From contig NZ_JAJEWJ010000004.1 of assembly GCF_020687765.1 (NCBI RefSeq), positions 186,001 to 250,000 of the forward strand: a stretch of DNA of 64,000 nt, written 5' to 3'. Every line of letters starts with the position of its first letter. Position 1 is the stretch's first letter. A program made the translations under genes and the position numbers. The stretch comes from Sphingobacterium sp. FBM7-1 (GTDB lineage: Bacteria; Bacteroidota; Bacteroidia; Sphingobacteriales; Sphingobacteriaceae). Of the stretch, positions 7,896 to 16,269 are shown one piece after another. The notes under the pieces were generated by a model. It worked only from the letters and a program-made list of their open reading frames with translations. It was not told the DNA's origin and did no database searches.

Positions 7896-8387
7896 ATGAG
7901 TGGGAACTATCTTTTTCTAGAAAAGCAATATTTGGGACGCGATGCTACCTGGATTAGCGTGCGGATGATTTTGGCTTTATTTTGTTTCATAGCTTATTAT
8001 TTGAACCTAGAGAATTTGCCGTCTCGGCAGCTCTTTTTTATCGTTGGCACAGGGGTGATCATTGTTTCGGTTATCATGATTTACATGGTTCATTATAAAA
8101 CCACCGTAGAGGGTAAGTTTTTGATATTAAGTGGGCTTTGGTCATCCAAGTTGGTTAAAATCGACCTGTATAATATTGCTAAGGTAGAATTAAGACCCTA
8201 TAGTTCTTTTGTCGTCAACAACCCGGTTTATAACTTGCATAAAGGAGGGAAAATTCGTTTTTATTCGGGCGGTAAAGATGCGGTGTGGCTAACCGACAAA
8301 GAAGGATTGGTGTATATCATCGGTTCACATCGGGCGGAGGAATTGGCCCGGGCGGTGATGGAAGCGAAGCGGAAATTGAATGCTTAA
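7896..8387 (+). CDS. Two-TM membrane protein with PH-like C-terminal domain
   Basis: The 163-aa protein has two hydrophobic helices (about residues 20-40, ending FCFIAYYLNL, and about 46-66, FFIVGTGVIIVSVIMIYMV). A soluble part of about 95 residues follows: TTVEGKFLILSGLWSSKLVKI, then KVELRPYSS, then IRFYSGGKDAVWLTD. It resembles a bacterial PH-like domain attached to the inner face of the membrane. It is conserved-looking but has no known function. It lies 5 bp after tilS and is likely translated from the same message. Confidence 0.7.
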   Translation: MSGNYLFLEKQYLGRDATWISVRMILALFCFIAYYLNLENLPSRQLFFIVGTGVIIVSVIMIYMVHYKTTVEGKFLILSGLWSSKLVKIDLYNIAKVELRPYSSFVVNNPVYNLHKGGKIRFYSGGKDAVWLTDKEGLVYIIGSHRAEELARAVMEAKRKLNA

Positions 8388-8446
8388 ATTTTGTTAAGAT
8401 CGCTGATGCTGACATTCTGTTGACGGTGAGAAAAGAATAAAATTGC

Positions 8447-8454
8447 TAAATTTG
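8447..8454 (+). promoter_or_regulatory. Putative -7 box (TAAATTTG) of the DUF4834-recF operon
   Basis: TAAATTTG matches the TAnnTTTG consensus and ends 21 bp before the ATG at 8476. A TTG lies at 8420-8422, but its spacing of 24 bp is longer than usual, so the -33 part is weak. Confidence 0.45.
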
Positions 8455-8475
8455 ATAAAAACGTAGAAAAAATAC

Positions 8476-8796
8476 ATGGAATTACTTAAAATACTTGCGA
8501 TATTTTTGCTTGTCTTTTATGGATTAAAATATCTATTTCGTCTGCTGATGCCTTTTGCTTTGCGCAAAATGACAGAGCGTCTCATGCATAAGGCCCAACA
8601 ACAGCAACAGTCAGCAGGAGGACGGCGGGCATATTATTATACTACTGGAGGTGGTCCTTTTGATCAATTTAAGCAACAAACGCCTCCCAAGACAGAAGGG
8701 GAAGTTCGGGTAGATTATGTGCCACAGGATGAGTCTAAACCAAAGAAGGGAACAGAGACTGCCGGTGAGTTTATCGACTTCGAAGAAGTGAAATAA
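8476..8796 (+). CDS. DUF4834 family membrane-anchored protein
   Basis: This small 106-aa protein has one N-terminal membrane helix (LLKILAIFLLVFYGLKYLFRL, residues 3-23). A basic, Gln-rich stretch follows (AQQQQQSAGGRR), then a hydrophilic tail ending in GEFIDFEEVK. The layout fits DUF4834, a Bacteroidota-specific family of unknown role often found near recF. It is separated from recF by 17 bp, which suggests cotranscription. A -7 box lies just upstream. Confidence 0.75.
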   Translation: MELLKILAIFLLVFYGLKYLFRLLMPFALRKMTERLMHKAQQQQQSAGGRRAYYYTTGGGPFDQFKQQTPPKTEGEVRVDYVPQDESKPKKGTETAGEFIDFEEVK

Positions 8797-8813
8797 TCGT
8801 TGAGATTTACGGC

Positions 8814-9917
8814 ATGTGGTTGAAACAACTTTCTGTTTTCAATTTTAAGAATTATACAGAATCTTCTTTGGAATTTCTGCCGCAGATAAATGCATTTGCC
8901 GGCGCAAATGGGGCGGGAAAGACCAATCTGCTGGATGCCATCCATTACCTCGCTTTATGTAAATCTTATTTTAACCCAATAGATTCCCAGCATATCAAGA
9001 AAGGGTTTGACTGGTTTATTGTGCAGGGAGAATTTGAACGCGACCAGATACCTGATGTTATCTCGTGCAGTCTGAAGAAAAATCAAAAAAAGCAGTTTAA
9101 AAAAAATAAAAAGGACTATCAACGTTTAGCCGATCATATTGGTTTGTTTCCGTTGGTCATGATTTCTCCGAATGATACGGTTATTGTGACGGAAGGGAGC
9201 GAAGAACGTCGTAAGTTCATGGACAACGTTATTTCTCAAACGGATAATCATTATCTGGACATTCTTATTCAATACAACAAAATTCTTTTGCAACGAAATA
9301 CGCTGTTGAAGCAGGTGAAGGAAAAGGGCGTATTGGATTTAGGTCTGTTAGACATTTTAAATTTGCAGTTGGTTGAGGTAGGGGAACAGATCTTCGAAAG
9401 GAGGAAGCTGTTTATGGAGGAATTCTTGCCCGAATTTACGCGATACTACGCTTTTTTAACCGATGGAGCGGAGGAGGTTTCGTTGATGTACGAGTCACCT
9501 TTAATGGGGAAAGATTTCGAAAGGTTACTACTGGATAACTTAGAGAAGGACCGACTATTGGAACGTACTTCACAGGGGATTCATAAAGACGACCTATTGT
9601 TTGCCATCCATGATGGTATGGCACTTAAAAAATTCGGTTCACAAGGCCAACAAAAATCATTTCTCATCGCGCTCAAATTGGCACAATATAGCTTTCTCCG
9701 AAATAAAAAGAAATATAAGCCTTTGCTCTTATTGGATGATATCTTTGATAAGTTGGATGTGTATAGAACCAGAAAGCTGATGCAGCTCGTTTCAGATGAC
9801 GAATTTGGGCAAATTTTTATTACGGATACAGATGCGGCGAGAATAAAAGAAATTTTTGATGAAATAGCACAACCAATTCGTATTTTTGAGGTAAAAGGGG
9901 GATCAATACATGTATAA
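8814..9917 (+). CDS. recF: DNA replication and repair protein RecF
   Basis: RecF is an SMC-like ATPase that helps load RecA at single-strand gaps. The 367-aa protein is family length. The Walker A motif GANGAGKTNLLDAI lies at residues 30-43, the ABC-type signature region GSQGQQKSFLIALKLAQ near 277-293, and Walker B LLLLDDIFDKLD near 303-314. It ends 8 bp inside the next gene (10-kDa DUF721 protein at 9910), a translational-coupling overlap. Order DUF4834-recF-DUF721 is common in the phylum. Confidence 0.95.
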   Translation: MWLKQLSVFNFKNYTESSLEFLPQINAFAGANGAGKTNLLDAIHYLALCKSYFNPIDSQHIKKGFDWFIVQGEFERDQIPDVISCSLKKNQKKQFKKNKKDYQRLADHIGLFPLVMISPNDTVIVTEGSEERRKFMDNVISQTDNHYLDILIQYNKILLQRNTLLKQVKEKGVLDLGLLDILNLQLVEVGEQIFERRKLFMEEFLPEFTRYYAFLTDGAEEVSLMYESPLMGKDFERLLLDNLEKDRLLERTSQGIHKDDLLFAIHDGMALKKFGSQGQQKSFLIALKLAQYSFLRNKKKYKPLLLLDDIFDKLDVYRTRKLMQLVSDDEFGQIFITDTDAARIKEIFDEIAQPIRIFEVKGGSIHV

Positions 9918-10224
9918 GAAGAAATTAGATGAAATTCCGACCAGAGATGATGTTGGGATTAAGGAGGTTGTTGAAAAATGGATTGAAACCTATCGTTTAC
10001 GCGCTAAATACGATGAGTCTTCTATCGTCAAAGCATGGCCCGATATTATAGGAAAAGCTATTGCCAATCGTACACAGCGAATTTATATTCACGATAAAAA
10101 ATTATTTGTCAAGGTAGAGTCTGCTGTGATCAAGAATGAACTCGCGATGATGCGCCGTCAGATTATCGGTCGGGTGAATGAATACGTAGGACACGTGATC
10201 GTAGAAGAATTCGTTATCCTATAA
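9910..10224 (+). CDS. DUF721 (DciA-like) protein
   Basis: The 104-aa protein has the DUF721 core: WPDIIGKAIANRTQRIYIHDKKLFVKV, then SAVIKNELAMMRRQII. In many bacteria the DUF721 protein DciA loads or recruits the replicative helicase DnaB. Its position directly after recF, overlapping it by 8 bp, fits a replication role. The stop codon overlaps the 3' end of the convergent Sua5 gene by 6 bp, so there is no room for an ordinary intergenic terminator. Confidence 0.8.
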   Translation: MYKKKLDEIPTRDDVGIKEVVEKWIETYRLRAKYDESSIVKAWPDIIGKAIANRTQRIYIHDKKLFVKVESAVIKNELAMMRRQIIGRVNEYVGHVIVEEFVIL

Positions 10225-10839
10225 AAAGGCTTCGAGATCGCCTTTTCCTTCCCGTATCACGTCAAACTCTCCGGAAGTAAGATCCACGACGGTAGACGCG
10301 ACGTTATCGCCATATCCGCCATCAATGACCAGGTCTACCAAGTCTTGATATTTTTCATAAATCAGTTCGGGATCGGTAGAATATTCGATAATGTCGTCTT
10401 CATCCCGTATGGAAGAAGTCACAATGGGATTGCCAAGCTCTTTGACGATTTCTCGTACAATATTATTGTCGGGGACACGTATACCCACCGTTTTCTTTTT
10501 TGTGCTCAATAGTTTCGGTACTTGGCTGCTGGCATTAAATATAAAGGTGAATGGACCCGGTAGCGCTTTTTTCAATATACGAAACACAGCTGTATCAAAA
10601 GGCTTGGTGTATTGCGCGATGTCGGTTAAATCGTAACAAATAAAAGATAGGTTAGATTTTTCTGGTTTAAGTCCTCTGATTTTACATACACGTTCGATGG
10701 CTTTCTGATTGGTGATATCACAGCCTATCCCATATACGGTATCGGTAGGGTAGATGATAACACCTCCTTTTTTTAGGATATCTACCGCTTGTTCGATAAA
10801 TCTAGCATTTGGGTTTTCTTCGTGTATTCTTAAAAGCAT
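10219..10839 (-). CDS. L-threonylcarbamoyladenylate synthase (Sua5/YciO/YrdC family)
   Basis: The 206-aa protein contains the YrdC fold that condenses threonine, bicarbonate and ATP to threonylcarbamoyl-AMP, the donor for t6A37 in ANN-decoding tRNAs. Recognisable parts are GGVIIYPTDTVYGIGCDI (residues 29-46), the KxR-x-G-L-KP-E loop (CKIRGLKPEKSNLSF), the PGPFTFIFN strand and VGIRVPDN. It lacks the extra C-terminal Sua5 domain, so it is the short TsaC-like or YciO-like form; YciO cannot be fully excluded by eye. It is convergent with the DUF721 gene and overlaps it by 6 bp. Confidence 0.85.
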   Translation of the reverse strand: MLLRIHEENPNARFIEQAVDILKKGGVIIYPTDTVYGIGCDITNQKAIERVCKIRGLKPEKSNLSFICYDLTDIAQYTKPFDTAVFRILKKALPGPFTFIFNASSQVPKLLSTKKKTVGIRVPDNNIVREIVKELGNPIVTSSIRDEDDIIEYSTDPELIYEKYQDLVDLVIDGGYGDNVASTVVDLTSGEFDVIREGKGDLEAFL

Positions 10840-10868
10840 CTTAAATAAATAAAGTATTAAAAGTAAAA

Positions 10869-10902
10869 CCGCCGAAAGTTGAAAAAGTTCGGCGGTTTGT
10901 TT
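10869..10902. terminator. Bidirectional-looking hairpin between asnS and the Sua5 gene
   Basis: AACCGCCGAA and TTCGGCGGTT pair around a short loop. The hairpin sits immediately downstream of the asnS stop (minus strand) and upstream of the Sua5 gene start. A T-run after the stem on the minus strand (TTTTACTTTT) fits termination of asnS. Confidence 0.7.
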
Positions 10903-10908
10903 CGTTTA

Positions 10909-12354
10909 CTAAAACTCAGCGTTTTTCGGTGTCCTTGGAAATGGAATAACGTCCCGGATATTGGTCATCCCGGTTACAAACAAGACCAAACGTTCGAAAC
11001 CTACCCCGAAACCGGAGTGTGGGGCGGACCCGAATCGACGGGTGTCTAAAAACCAGTCCATTTCTTCCTCTGGAATGCCGACCTCCGCCATGCGGGTCAA
11101 CAATTTTTCCAAATTTTCTTCCCGTTGCGAACCGCCAACCATCTCGCCGATGCCCGGAAATAGAATGTCCATCGCACGTACGGTATGGCGACCCTGTTCG
11201 TCTGGCGCGTTCTGTTTCATGTAAAATGACTTGATCTCGCGTGGATAATCCGTTAGAATCACCGGTTTTTTATAGTGTTTTTCTACGAGATAGCGTTCGT
11301 GCTCCGACTGTAGATCTGCTCCCCAGTCATCGATGAGATATTTAAACTGTTTTTTCTGATTGGGCTTACTACGCTTTAGGATTTCTATTGCTTCCGTATA
11401 AGTGACGCGTTCAAAGTCGTTCTCGATAACGAAGTTCAGCTTTTCAACGAGATTCATCGCTGACCGCTCGTTTTGTGGTTTAGATTTTTCTTCTTCTAAT
11501 GAGCGGTTTTTTAACAACTCAATCTCTTCGGAACAAGTCGCTAAGGCATATTGGATAACATATTTGAGTAGATCCTCCGCGAGATCCATATTGTCTTCGA
11601 GCTCATAGAAAGCCATCTCTGGTTCAATCATCCAAAACTCCGCTAAGTGGCGTGTCGTATTGGAGTTTTCTGCCCGGAAAGTGGGGCCAAAGGTATAAAT
11701 GTTTCCGAGCGCCATAGCTGCCAGCTCGCCTTCTAATTGACCCGATACGGTAAGATTTGTCTGTTTCCCAAAAAAGTCCTCTTTATAATCAATCTCACCT
11801 GTTTCGTTCTTTGGGGGATTCTTCAAATCTAAGGTTGTGACTTGGAACATCTCGCCAGCACCCTCGGCATCAGAACCGGTAATGATAGGCGTGTGCATGT
11901 ACACAAAATCGCGTTCGTTAAAGAATTTATGGACGGCAAATGCTAAGGCATTGCGCACTTTGAATATCGCATTAAATGTACCTGTGCGAAAACGTAAGTG
12001 TGCGATTTCGCGCAAAAACTCTAGGCTGTGTTTTTTCGGCTGTAGGGGATATTTTTCGGGATCTGAATCACCTAAAACGGTTAGTTCATTCACTTTAATT
12101 TCTACGCGCTGCCCTTTACCTAAAGATTCCACAAGCTGACCTTTTACCCGTATTGCTGCACCGGTTGTCACGCGCTTCAGTAGCGCCTCATCGGTGTGTT
12201 CGAAATCTACGACGGCTTGGATATTGTTGATAGAAGATCCGTCATTAATAGCGATAAATTGATTGTTACGGAAAGTACGTACCCATCCTTTTACAATGAT
12301 TTCTTTGCCGAATTCTTCTGACTTTAATAATTCTTTTATCCGTGTGTGTTCCAT
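10909..12354 (-). CDS. asnS: Asparaginyl-tRNA synthetase
   Basis: Class IIb synthetase, 481 aa, that charges tRNA-Asn. The N-terminal OB-fold anticodon domain ([20 protein letters not shown]) spans about residues 18-115. Motif 2 is [20 protein letters not shown], and motif 3 is [20 protein letters not shown] near the C-terminus. The ending PFPRTP and the PEMAF region favour AsnS over AspS, which usually has a longer inserted GAD domain. It stands alone between the Sua5 gene and a 970-bp repeat-rich gap. Confidence 0.95.
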   Translation of the reverse strand: MEHTRIKELLKSEEFGKEIIVKGWVRTFRNNQFIAINDGSSINNIQAVVDFEHTDEALLKRVTTGAAIRVKGQLVESLGKGQRVEIKVNELTVLGDSDPEKYPLQPKKHSLEFLREIAHLRFRTGTFNAIFKVRNALAFAVHKFFNERDFVYMHTPIITGSDAEGAGEMFQVTTLDLKNPPKNETGEIDYKEDFFGKQTNLTVSGQLEGELAAMALGNIYTFGPTFRAENSNTTRHLAEFWMIEPEMAFYELEDNMDLAEDLLKYVIQYALATCSEEIELLKNRSLEEEKSKPQNERSAMNLVEKLNFVIENDFERVTYTEAIEILKRSKPNQKKQFKYLIDDWGADLQSEHERYLVEKHYKKPVILTDYPREIKSFYMKQNAPDEQGRHTVRAMDILFPGIGEMVGGSQREENLEKLLTRMAEVGIPEEEMDWFLDTRRFGSAPHSGFGVGFERLVLFVTGMTNIRDVIPFPRTPKNAEF

Positions 12355-12400
12355 TTTATCAATATTTTATTTATTCCCCTTTTTTCTTGACAAAAAGATT

Positions 12401-12506
12401 CTCTTCATTTTTTCCTTGATGAAAATATCTCTTCATTTTTTCCTTGATGAAAATATCTCGTCATTTTCTAATGAAAATATCTCTTCATTTTTTCCTTGAT
12501 GAAAAA
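12401..12506. repeat. Four tandem 28-bp units, each with a small palindrome
   Basis: The word CTCTTCATTTTTTCCTTGAT begins at 12401 and recurs at 12429 and 12481. A decayed copy starts at 12457, so the spacings are 28, 28 and 24 bp. Each unit contains the imperfect inverted repeat TTCAT...ATGAA. It lies upstream of asnS. No coding meaning is visible. Confidence 0.75.
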
Positions 12507-12521
12507 ACGAAGCAAAAAAAT

Positions 12522-12649
12522 CAAGGCTTAGTATTTTTTCGCTACCTTTACTTGTCTATTCCTAAACAAAATAAACTCGCTGTCGCTCAGACAAATTTTG
12601 TTTTTAACGGAATAGTCTGCGTAAAGCTGGCCGCGAAAAAATACAAGGC
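12522..12649. repeat. Long imperfect inverted repeat (about 50-bp arms)
   Basis: The left arm (12522-12572, starting CAAGGCTTAGTATTTTTTCG and ending CTATTCCTAAACAAAAT) pairs with the right arm (12595-12649, ATTTTGTTTTTAACGGAATAG ending CGAAAAAATACAAGG) with a few bulges. The loop is AAACTCGCTGTCGCTCAGAC. As RNA or single-stranded DNA it would form a long cruciform. No ORF covers it, and no transposase is near. Confidence 0.7.
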
Positions 12650-12746
12650 CGTTTTCATCCGCTTAATCGCTGTTTGCTATTGATCGCGTTGGCTTCCGCT
12701 TAAACGGTGCTCGGGGAAGCGCCTGTCTCACTCCTAAACTACAGGG

Positions 12747-13142
12747 TGCTACGCTCTGCACGATCCCCTCCTAACCTCTAATGTCGCCTCAAATTTTGTG
12801 TTACGGGCTGCACGATCCCCTCCTTAACCTCTAATGTCGCATCCAGATTTTGTGCCACACATAGCGCATCCTTGTTAACTTCTAATGTCGCCTCAAATTT
12901 TGTGTTACGGGCTGCACGATCTCTTCCTTAACCTCTAATGTCGCATCCAGATTTTGTGCCACACATAGCGCATCCTTGTTAACTTCTAATGTCGCCTCAA
13001 ATTTTGTGTTACGGGCTGCACGATCTCTTCCTTAACCTCTAATGTCGCATCCAGATTTTGTGCCACACATAGCGCATCCTTGTTAACTTCTAATGTCGCC
13101 TCAAATTTTGTGTTACGGGCTGCACGATCTCTTCCTTAACCT
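12747..13142. repeat. 104-bp tandem repeat (three full units plus partial units)
   Basis: The word CTAATGTCGCATCC occurs at 12831, 12935, 13039 and 13143, exactly 104 bp apart. Each unit consists of two related halves: a 51-bp half (CTAATGTCGCATCCAGATTT onward) and a 53-bp half (CTAATGTCGCCTCAAATTTT onward). Decayed half-units extend the array upstream to about 12747. The last unit at 13143 turns into the two-hairpin element (13148-13253), whose left part the 51-bp half resembles. The units are contiguous with no unique spacers, so this is not a CRISPR array. Confidence 0.85.
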
Positions 13143-13147
13143 CTAAT

Positions 13148-13253
13148 GTCGCATCCGGATGTTTTACAACTGCACAAATCCATCCTTAGTACTATCCCAG
13201 ATGTAAAACATCCGAAGCGACGATTTTTTCGTTCTTTTTTCTAAAAAAAGAAC
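13148..13253 (+). repeat. Two-hairpin repeat element, copy 2
   Basis: GTCGC (13148-13152) and GCGAC (13217-13221) frame CGGATGTTTTACA (13156-13168) paired with TGTAAAACATCCG (13202-13214). The loop includes CATCCTTAGTACTATCCC. A second hairpin, GTTCTTTTTT with AAAAAAAGAAC (13231-13253), follows. Compared with copy 1 both stems differ in sequence yet stay complementary. It directly terminates the 104-bp tandem array. Confidence 0.75.
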
Positions 13254-13275
13254 ATAAAAAAAAATTAATAAAAAA

Positions 13276-13310
13276 AACCGGTTTTCGAAAGGAAACCGGC
13301 TTTTTATAAT
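13276..13310 (-). terminator. Rho-independent terminator of sucC
   Basis: Read on the minus strand, GCCGGTTTCC-TTTC-GAAAACCGG is followed by a run of seven T. It lies 11 bp downstream of the sucC stop codon. Confidence 0.8.
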
Positions 13311-13320
13311 ATACCTCTTA

Positions 13321-14514
13321 TTATCCTTTCAGCACTTTCGTTACCAATTCTGCTGCTTCTTTTAATAAGATAGCAGAGTAAACCTGTAGGCCGGATTCGT
13401 CAATTAATTTTTTAGCTTCTTCAGCATTTGTTCCTTGAAGACGAACGATGATAGGTACTGGAATATTTCCAATTTCTTGATAAGCATCGATTACACCTTG
13501 TGCTACGCGGTCACAACGTACGATACCACCGAAAATATTAATCAAAATAGCTTTTACGTTCGGGTCTTTTAAGATGATGTTAAAACCGGCTTTTACGGTT
13601 TCCGCATTTGCAGTACCACCTACGTCAAGGAAGTTAGCTGGTTCACCGCCGGCAAGTTTGATGATGTCCATGGTCGCCATGGCTAAACCGGCACCGTTCA
13701 CCATACAACCTACGTTACCATCTAATTTTACATAGTTTAAGTTGGATTCTCCTGCTTCGACCTCTGTAGGATCTTCTTCTGCGAGGTCTCGCAAAGCTGC
13801 ATAATCTGCATGACGGTATAGCGCGTTTTCGTCGAAATTAACTTTTGCGTCTACCGCAAGGATTTTGTCATCCGACGTTTTTAATACTGGATTAATCTCG
13901 AACAACGATGCGTCAATCGTATCATATGCTTTGTACAAAGCAGCGATGAATTTTACCATTGCCTTGTGTGCAGCACCAGATAACCCTAGGTTGAAGGCGA
14001 TTTTACGGGCTTGAAAACCTTGTAAACCTGCTTTAGGATCAATCTCTTCTTTGAAAATCAAGTGTGGTGTTTTTTCGGCTACTTCTTCAATATCCATACC
14101 GCCTTCGGTAGAATACATGATGATGTTCCGTCCTGTTGCACGGTCTAGTAAAACAGAAACATAAAATTCTTTGATTTCATTCTCTCCAGGATAGTATACA
14201 TCCTGTGCCACCAAAACTTTGCTTACTTTTTTTCCTTCCGGACCTGTTTGAGGCGTAACCAATTGCATGCCGATAATGTCCGTTGCACGTTGCAATACTT
14301 CATCGTGGTTTTTTGCCAGCTTCACACCGCCACCTTTACCGCGGCCACCTGCATGGATTTGAGCTTTTACAACAACCCAGTCCGAATTAAGATCTTGTTT
14401 CAAAGTCTGTGCGGCTTCAACAGCCTGCTCGGGAGTTTCTGCAAGGATTCCTTCTTGAACGCTTACGCCAAAACTTTTAAGTATTTCTTTTGCTTGATAT
14501 TCGTGAATGTTCAT
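13321..14514 (-). CDS. sucC: Succinate-CoA ligase (ADP-forming) subunit beta
   Basis: SucC forms the TCA-cycle enzyme that makes ATP from succinyl-CoA together with SucD. The 397-aa protein starts with MNIHEYQAKEIL, typical for the family. It carries the ATP-grasp domain (AGGRGKGGGVKLAK at about residues 52-65; FEINPVLKT with the metal-binding Asn and Glu) and the C-terminal flavodoxin-like ligase domain (FLDVGGTAN, then ILINIFGGIVRCD, then RLQGTNAEEA). sucD is not adjacent here: upstream is a divergent ABC ATPase gene and downstream is a terminator and a repeat region. Confidence 0.95.
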   Translation of the reverse strand: MNIHEYQAKEILKSFGVSVQEGILAETPEQAVEAAQTLKQDLNSDWVVVKAQIHAGGRGKGGGVKLAKNHDEVLQRATDIIGMQLVTPQTGPEGKKVSKVLVAQDVYYPGENEIKEFYVSVLLDRATGRNIIMYSTEGGMDIEEVAEKTPHLIFKEEIDPKAGLQGFQARKIAFNLGLSGAAHKAMVKFIAALYKAYDTIDASLFEINPVLKTSDDKILAVDAKVNFDENALYRHADYAALRDLAEEDPTEVEAGESNLNYVKLDGNVGCMVNGAGLAMATMDIIKLAGGEPANFLDVGGTANAETVKAGFNIILKDPNVKAILINIFGGIVRCDRVAQGVIDAYQEIGNIPVPIIVRLQGTNAEEAKKLIDESGLQVYSAILLKEAAELVTKVLKG

Positions 14515-14580
14515 CTTAAAAAATTTGTCGTAAAATTATGGTTTTTAAATGGAAAGGGCAAGTAATTATTTTTTCTTTGT

Positions 14581-14588
14581 TACCTTCG
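14581..14588 (+). promoter_or_regulatory. Putative -7 box (TACCTTCG) of the lolD-like operon
   Basis: TACCTTCG is a one-mismatch form of TAnnTTTG. It ends 4 bp before the ATG at 14593, so the transcript would be nearly leaderless. No -33 TTG is evident at the normal distance. Confidence 0.35.
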
Positions 14589-14592
14589 CACT

Positions 14593-15246
14593 ATGATATT
14601 GGAAGCAGTCCAGATATATAAGTCCTTCGGCCAGCTGCCGATTTTACGGGGCGTAGATTTGTCGGTGGAAAAAGGCGAAATTGTTTCCATCGTCGGGGCA
14701 TCCGGAGCTGGGAAAAGTACGTTATTACATATCGTTGGTACGTTGGACAGACCCGATAAGGGGCAGATTACTATCGCTGGTACAGACATAAGCGCTTTGA
14801 ACGAAAAAAAAATGAGTTTATTCCGGAACAAGCATATCGGTTTTGTGTTCCAGTTTCATCATTTGCTGCCCGAATTTACGGCGCTCGAAAATGTATGCAT
14901 TCCAGCGTTTATTAACCGTACCGGAAAAAAGGAAGCAGAGCGACGCGGGATGGAACTTTTGGAACGACTCGGTGTCGCGCATCGCGCGCAGCACAAGCCC
15001 GGGGAAATGTCAGGAGGCGAGCAACAACGTGTTTCCGTAGCACGCGCATTAATCAACCAACCGGCTCTTATCTTAGCAGATGAACCCTCTGGTAATCTTG
15101 ACTCGGAAAATGCGGCTTCGTTGCACCAATTGTTTTTCGAGCTACGGGCGTCTCTCGGACAAACTTTTATTATCGTGACACACAATGAGGAACTGGCTAA
15201 TATCTCGGATAGAACGGTTCATATGCGTGACGGACAGATTCTTTGA
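14593..15246 (+). CDS. ABC transporter ATP-binding protein, LolD-like
   Basis: The 217-aa ATPase has Walker [10 protein letters not shown] at residues 35-43, the Q-loop ([20 protein letters not shown]), the signature [15 protein letters not shown], Walker [13 protein letters not shown] and the H-loop (IIVTHNEEL). The Q-loop wording and the short length match the LolD/MacB family. These work with FtsX-like permeases in lipoprotein sorting or in extrusion across the inner membrane. No permease gene is adjacent, so the partner must be elsewhere. It heads a three-gene run with the genes at 15256 and 15718. Confidence 0.85.
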   Translation: MILEAVQIYKSFGQLPILRGVDLSVEKGEIVSIVGASGAGKSTLLHIVGTLDRPDKGQITIAGTDISALNEKKMSLFRNKHIGFVFQFHHLLPEFTALENVCIPAFINRTGKKEAERRGMELLERLGVAHRAQHKPGEMSGGEQQRVSVARALINQPALILADEPSGNLDSENAASLHQLFFELRASLGQTFIIVTHNEELANISDRTVHMRDGQIL

Positions 15247-15255
15247 TTATACAGG

Positions 15256-15717
15256 ATGGAAACTATTTTAATCACTTACGGTACCCGGCCTTTTGCGCAG
15301 CGTGTGGGTAGGATGTTATCGTCGCATTACCAGCTGGCTTATGCTAGTTCGGAGCCATTCCCTGAAATATTACAAAAGCAGCATTATCATCGTATTCCTA
15401 CCGGGTCAAATCCTACGTTTGCACATGAGGTGTTAAAGCTCTGTTTAGATAAGGGCTGTCACATGGTGCTGCCCTTGGGGAAAATAGAGTTGCGACCGCT
15501 GCATGAAGCGCGAATTTTATTCGAAGAATATGGTATCACCGTGTTGATGCCGGACGACGTCGCGAGCTATTTTTACGTAGGAGATCCATCGGAAGAGGTG
15601 CGTATAGTTCAGGCAGGAAAAGATGTTTTGACGGATGCGGTAGTATGCAAAAGCGATTTTTCGGGAGCAGGTATATTGTCTGACTCGGGTGAAAACCCGC
15701 TATTGTGTGTGGTTTAG
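15256..15717 (+). CDS. Hypothetical protein resembling a lone pre-ATP-grasp domain
   Basis: The 153-aa protein begins METILITYGTRPFAQRVGRM, a Rossmann-like first strand and glycine turn. It continues with SEPFPEIL, IPTGSNPTFAHEVLKLCLDK, VLPLGKIELRPLHEARILFE and VLMPDD. That order resembles the N-terminal half-domain of ATP-grasp ligases, where the first domain binds the acceptor substrate, but the ATP-grasp catalytic domain is absent. The function is unknown. It is 9 bp after the ABC ATPase gene and abuts the next ATG with no gap (stop 15715-15717, ATG 15718), so the two are translationally coupled. Confidence 0.6.
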   Translation: METILITYGTRPFAQRVGRMLSSHYQLAYASSEPFPEILQKQHYHRIPTGSNPTFAHEVLKLCLDKGCHMVLPLGKIELRPLHEARILFEEYGITVLMPDDVASYFYVGDPSEEVRIVQAGKDVLTDAVVCKSDFSGAGILSDSGENPLLCVV

Positions 15718-16269
15718 ATGATGCAGCACGAAACTTTTTCTTTTGACTACTCCGCATACGTTTTTGAAATTGACGACGTATTATATCCTAAGCAAGATTA
15801 CTTGTTGCAGGTTTATTATTTATTTGCCAATTTCGTGGAATATACGGAAGGACGATCCTTGGCTAAAGATATGATCGGTTTTATGAAGGAGGCTTTAGAA
15901 AAGATCGGAGAAGAGGAGGTGCTAGCCGAAACCTTCGCCCATTTTGGTTTGCCCGACAACTATCGGGAAAACTTTGAGCGCCTGAAAGCCAATGCACACC
16001 TTCCTTTAAAACTTATTTTGAAAGATAGTACCAAAAATTTAATACAGACTTTATTCGAAAGGAAAAAGCAAGTGGGTATTCTTACGGATGGGAACCCGGT
16101 AGAGCAATTAAATAAGCTCAAACACATCGATTGGCAAGAATTAACATCGTTTTTGCCTTCATTGAAGGTGTTTTTTATTCAGGAACTGCGGTTTCGTAAT
16201 ATCCAGCCTATCGATTTTCTCAAAGAGGAGTATCGGCTTTCGGCAGACGAAATTATGATTGTAAAATAA
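15718..16269 (+). CDS. HAD-superfamily-like protein with degenerate motif I and no motif IV
   Basis: The 183-aa protein follows the layout of HAD phosphatases: motif I region FEIDDVLYPK (residues 16-25), an alpha-helical cap, motif II GILTDGNP, and a lysine-containing segment. The nucleophilic first Asp of DxD is replaced by Glu (EID in place of DID), and the following T by V. The protein stops at DEIMIVK, exactly where HAD enzymes continue with the GD-x-x-x-D motif IV. It is therefore probably not an active phosphatase, or it is a truncated one. Its last codons and stop lie inside a long palindrome (16259-16309), which may have created the truncation. Confidence 0.65.
   Translation: MMQHETFSFDYSAYVFEIDDVLYPKQDYLLQVYYLFANFVEYTEGRSLAKDMIGFMKEALEKIGEEEVLAETFAHFGLPDNYRENFERLKANAHLPLKLILKDSTKNLIQTLFERKKQVGILTDGNPVEQLNKLKHIDWQELTSFLPSLKVFFIQELRFRNIQPIDFLKEEYRLSADEIMIVK

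Noticed and set aside
12263..12683. Plus-strand frames over asnS upstream repeats
   Set aside because: They are low-complexity (Phe/Ser-rich) translations of the 28-bp repeats and the inverted repeat.
12831..13142. Regular 104-bp repeats that could suggest a CRISPR array
   Set aside because: The units are contiguous and nearly identical throughout, with no unique spacers and no cas genes in the window.
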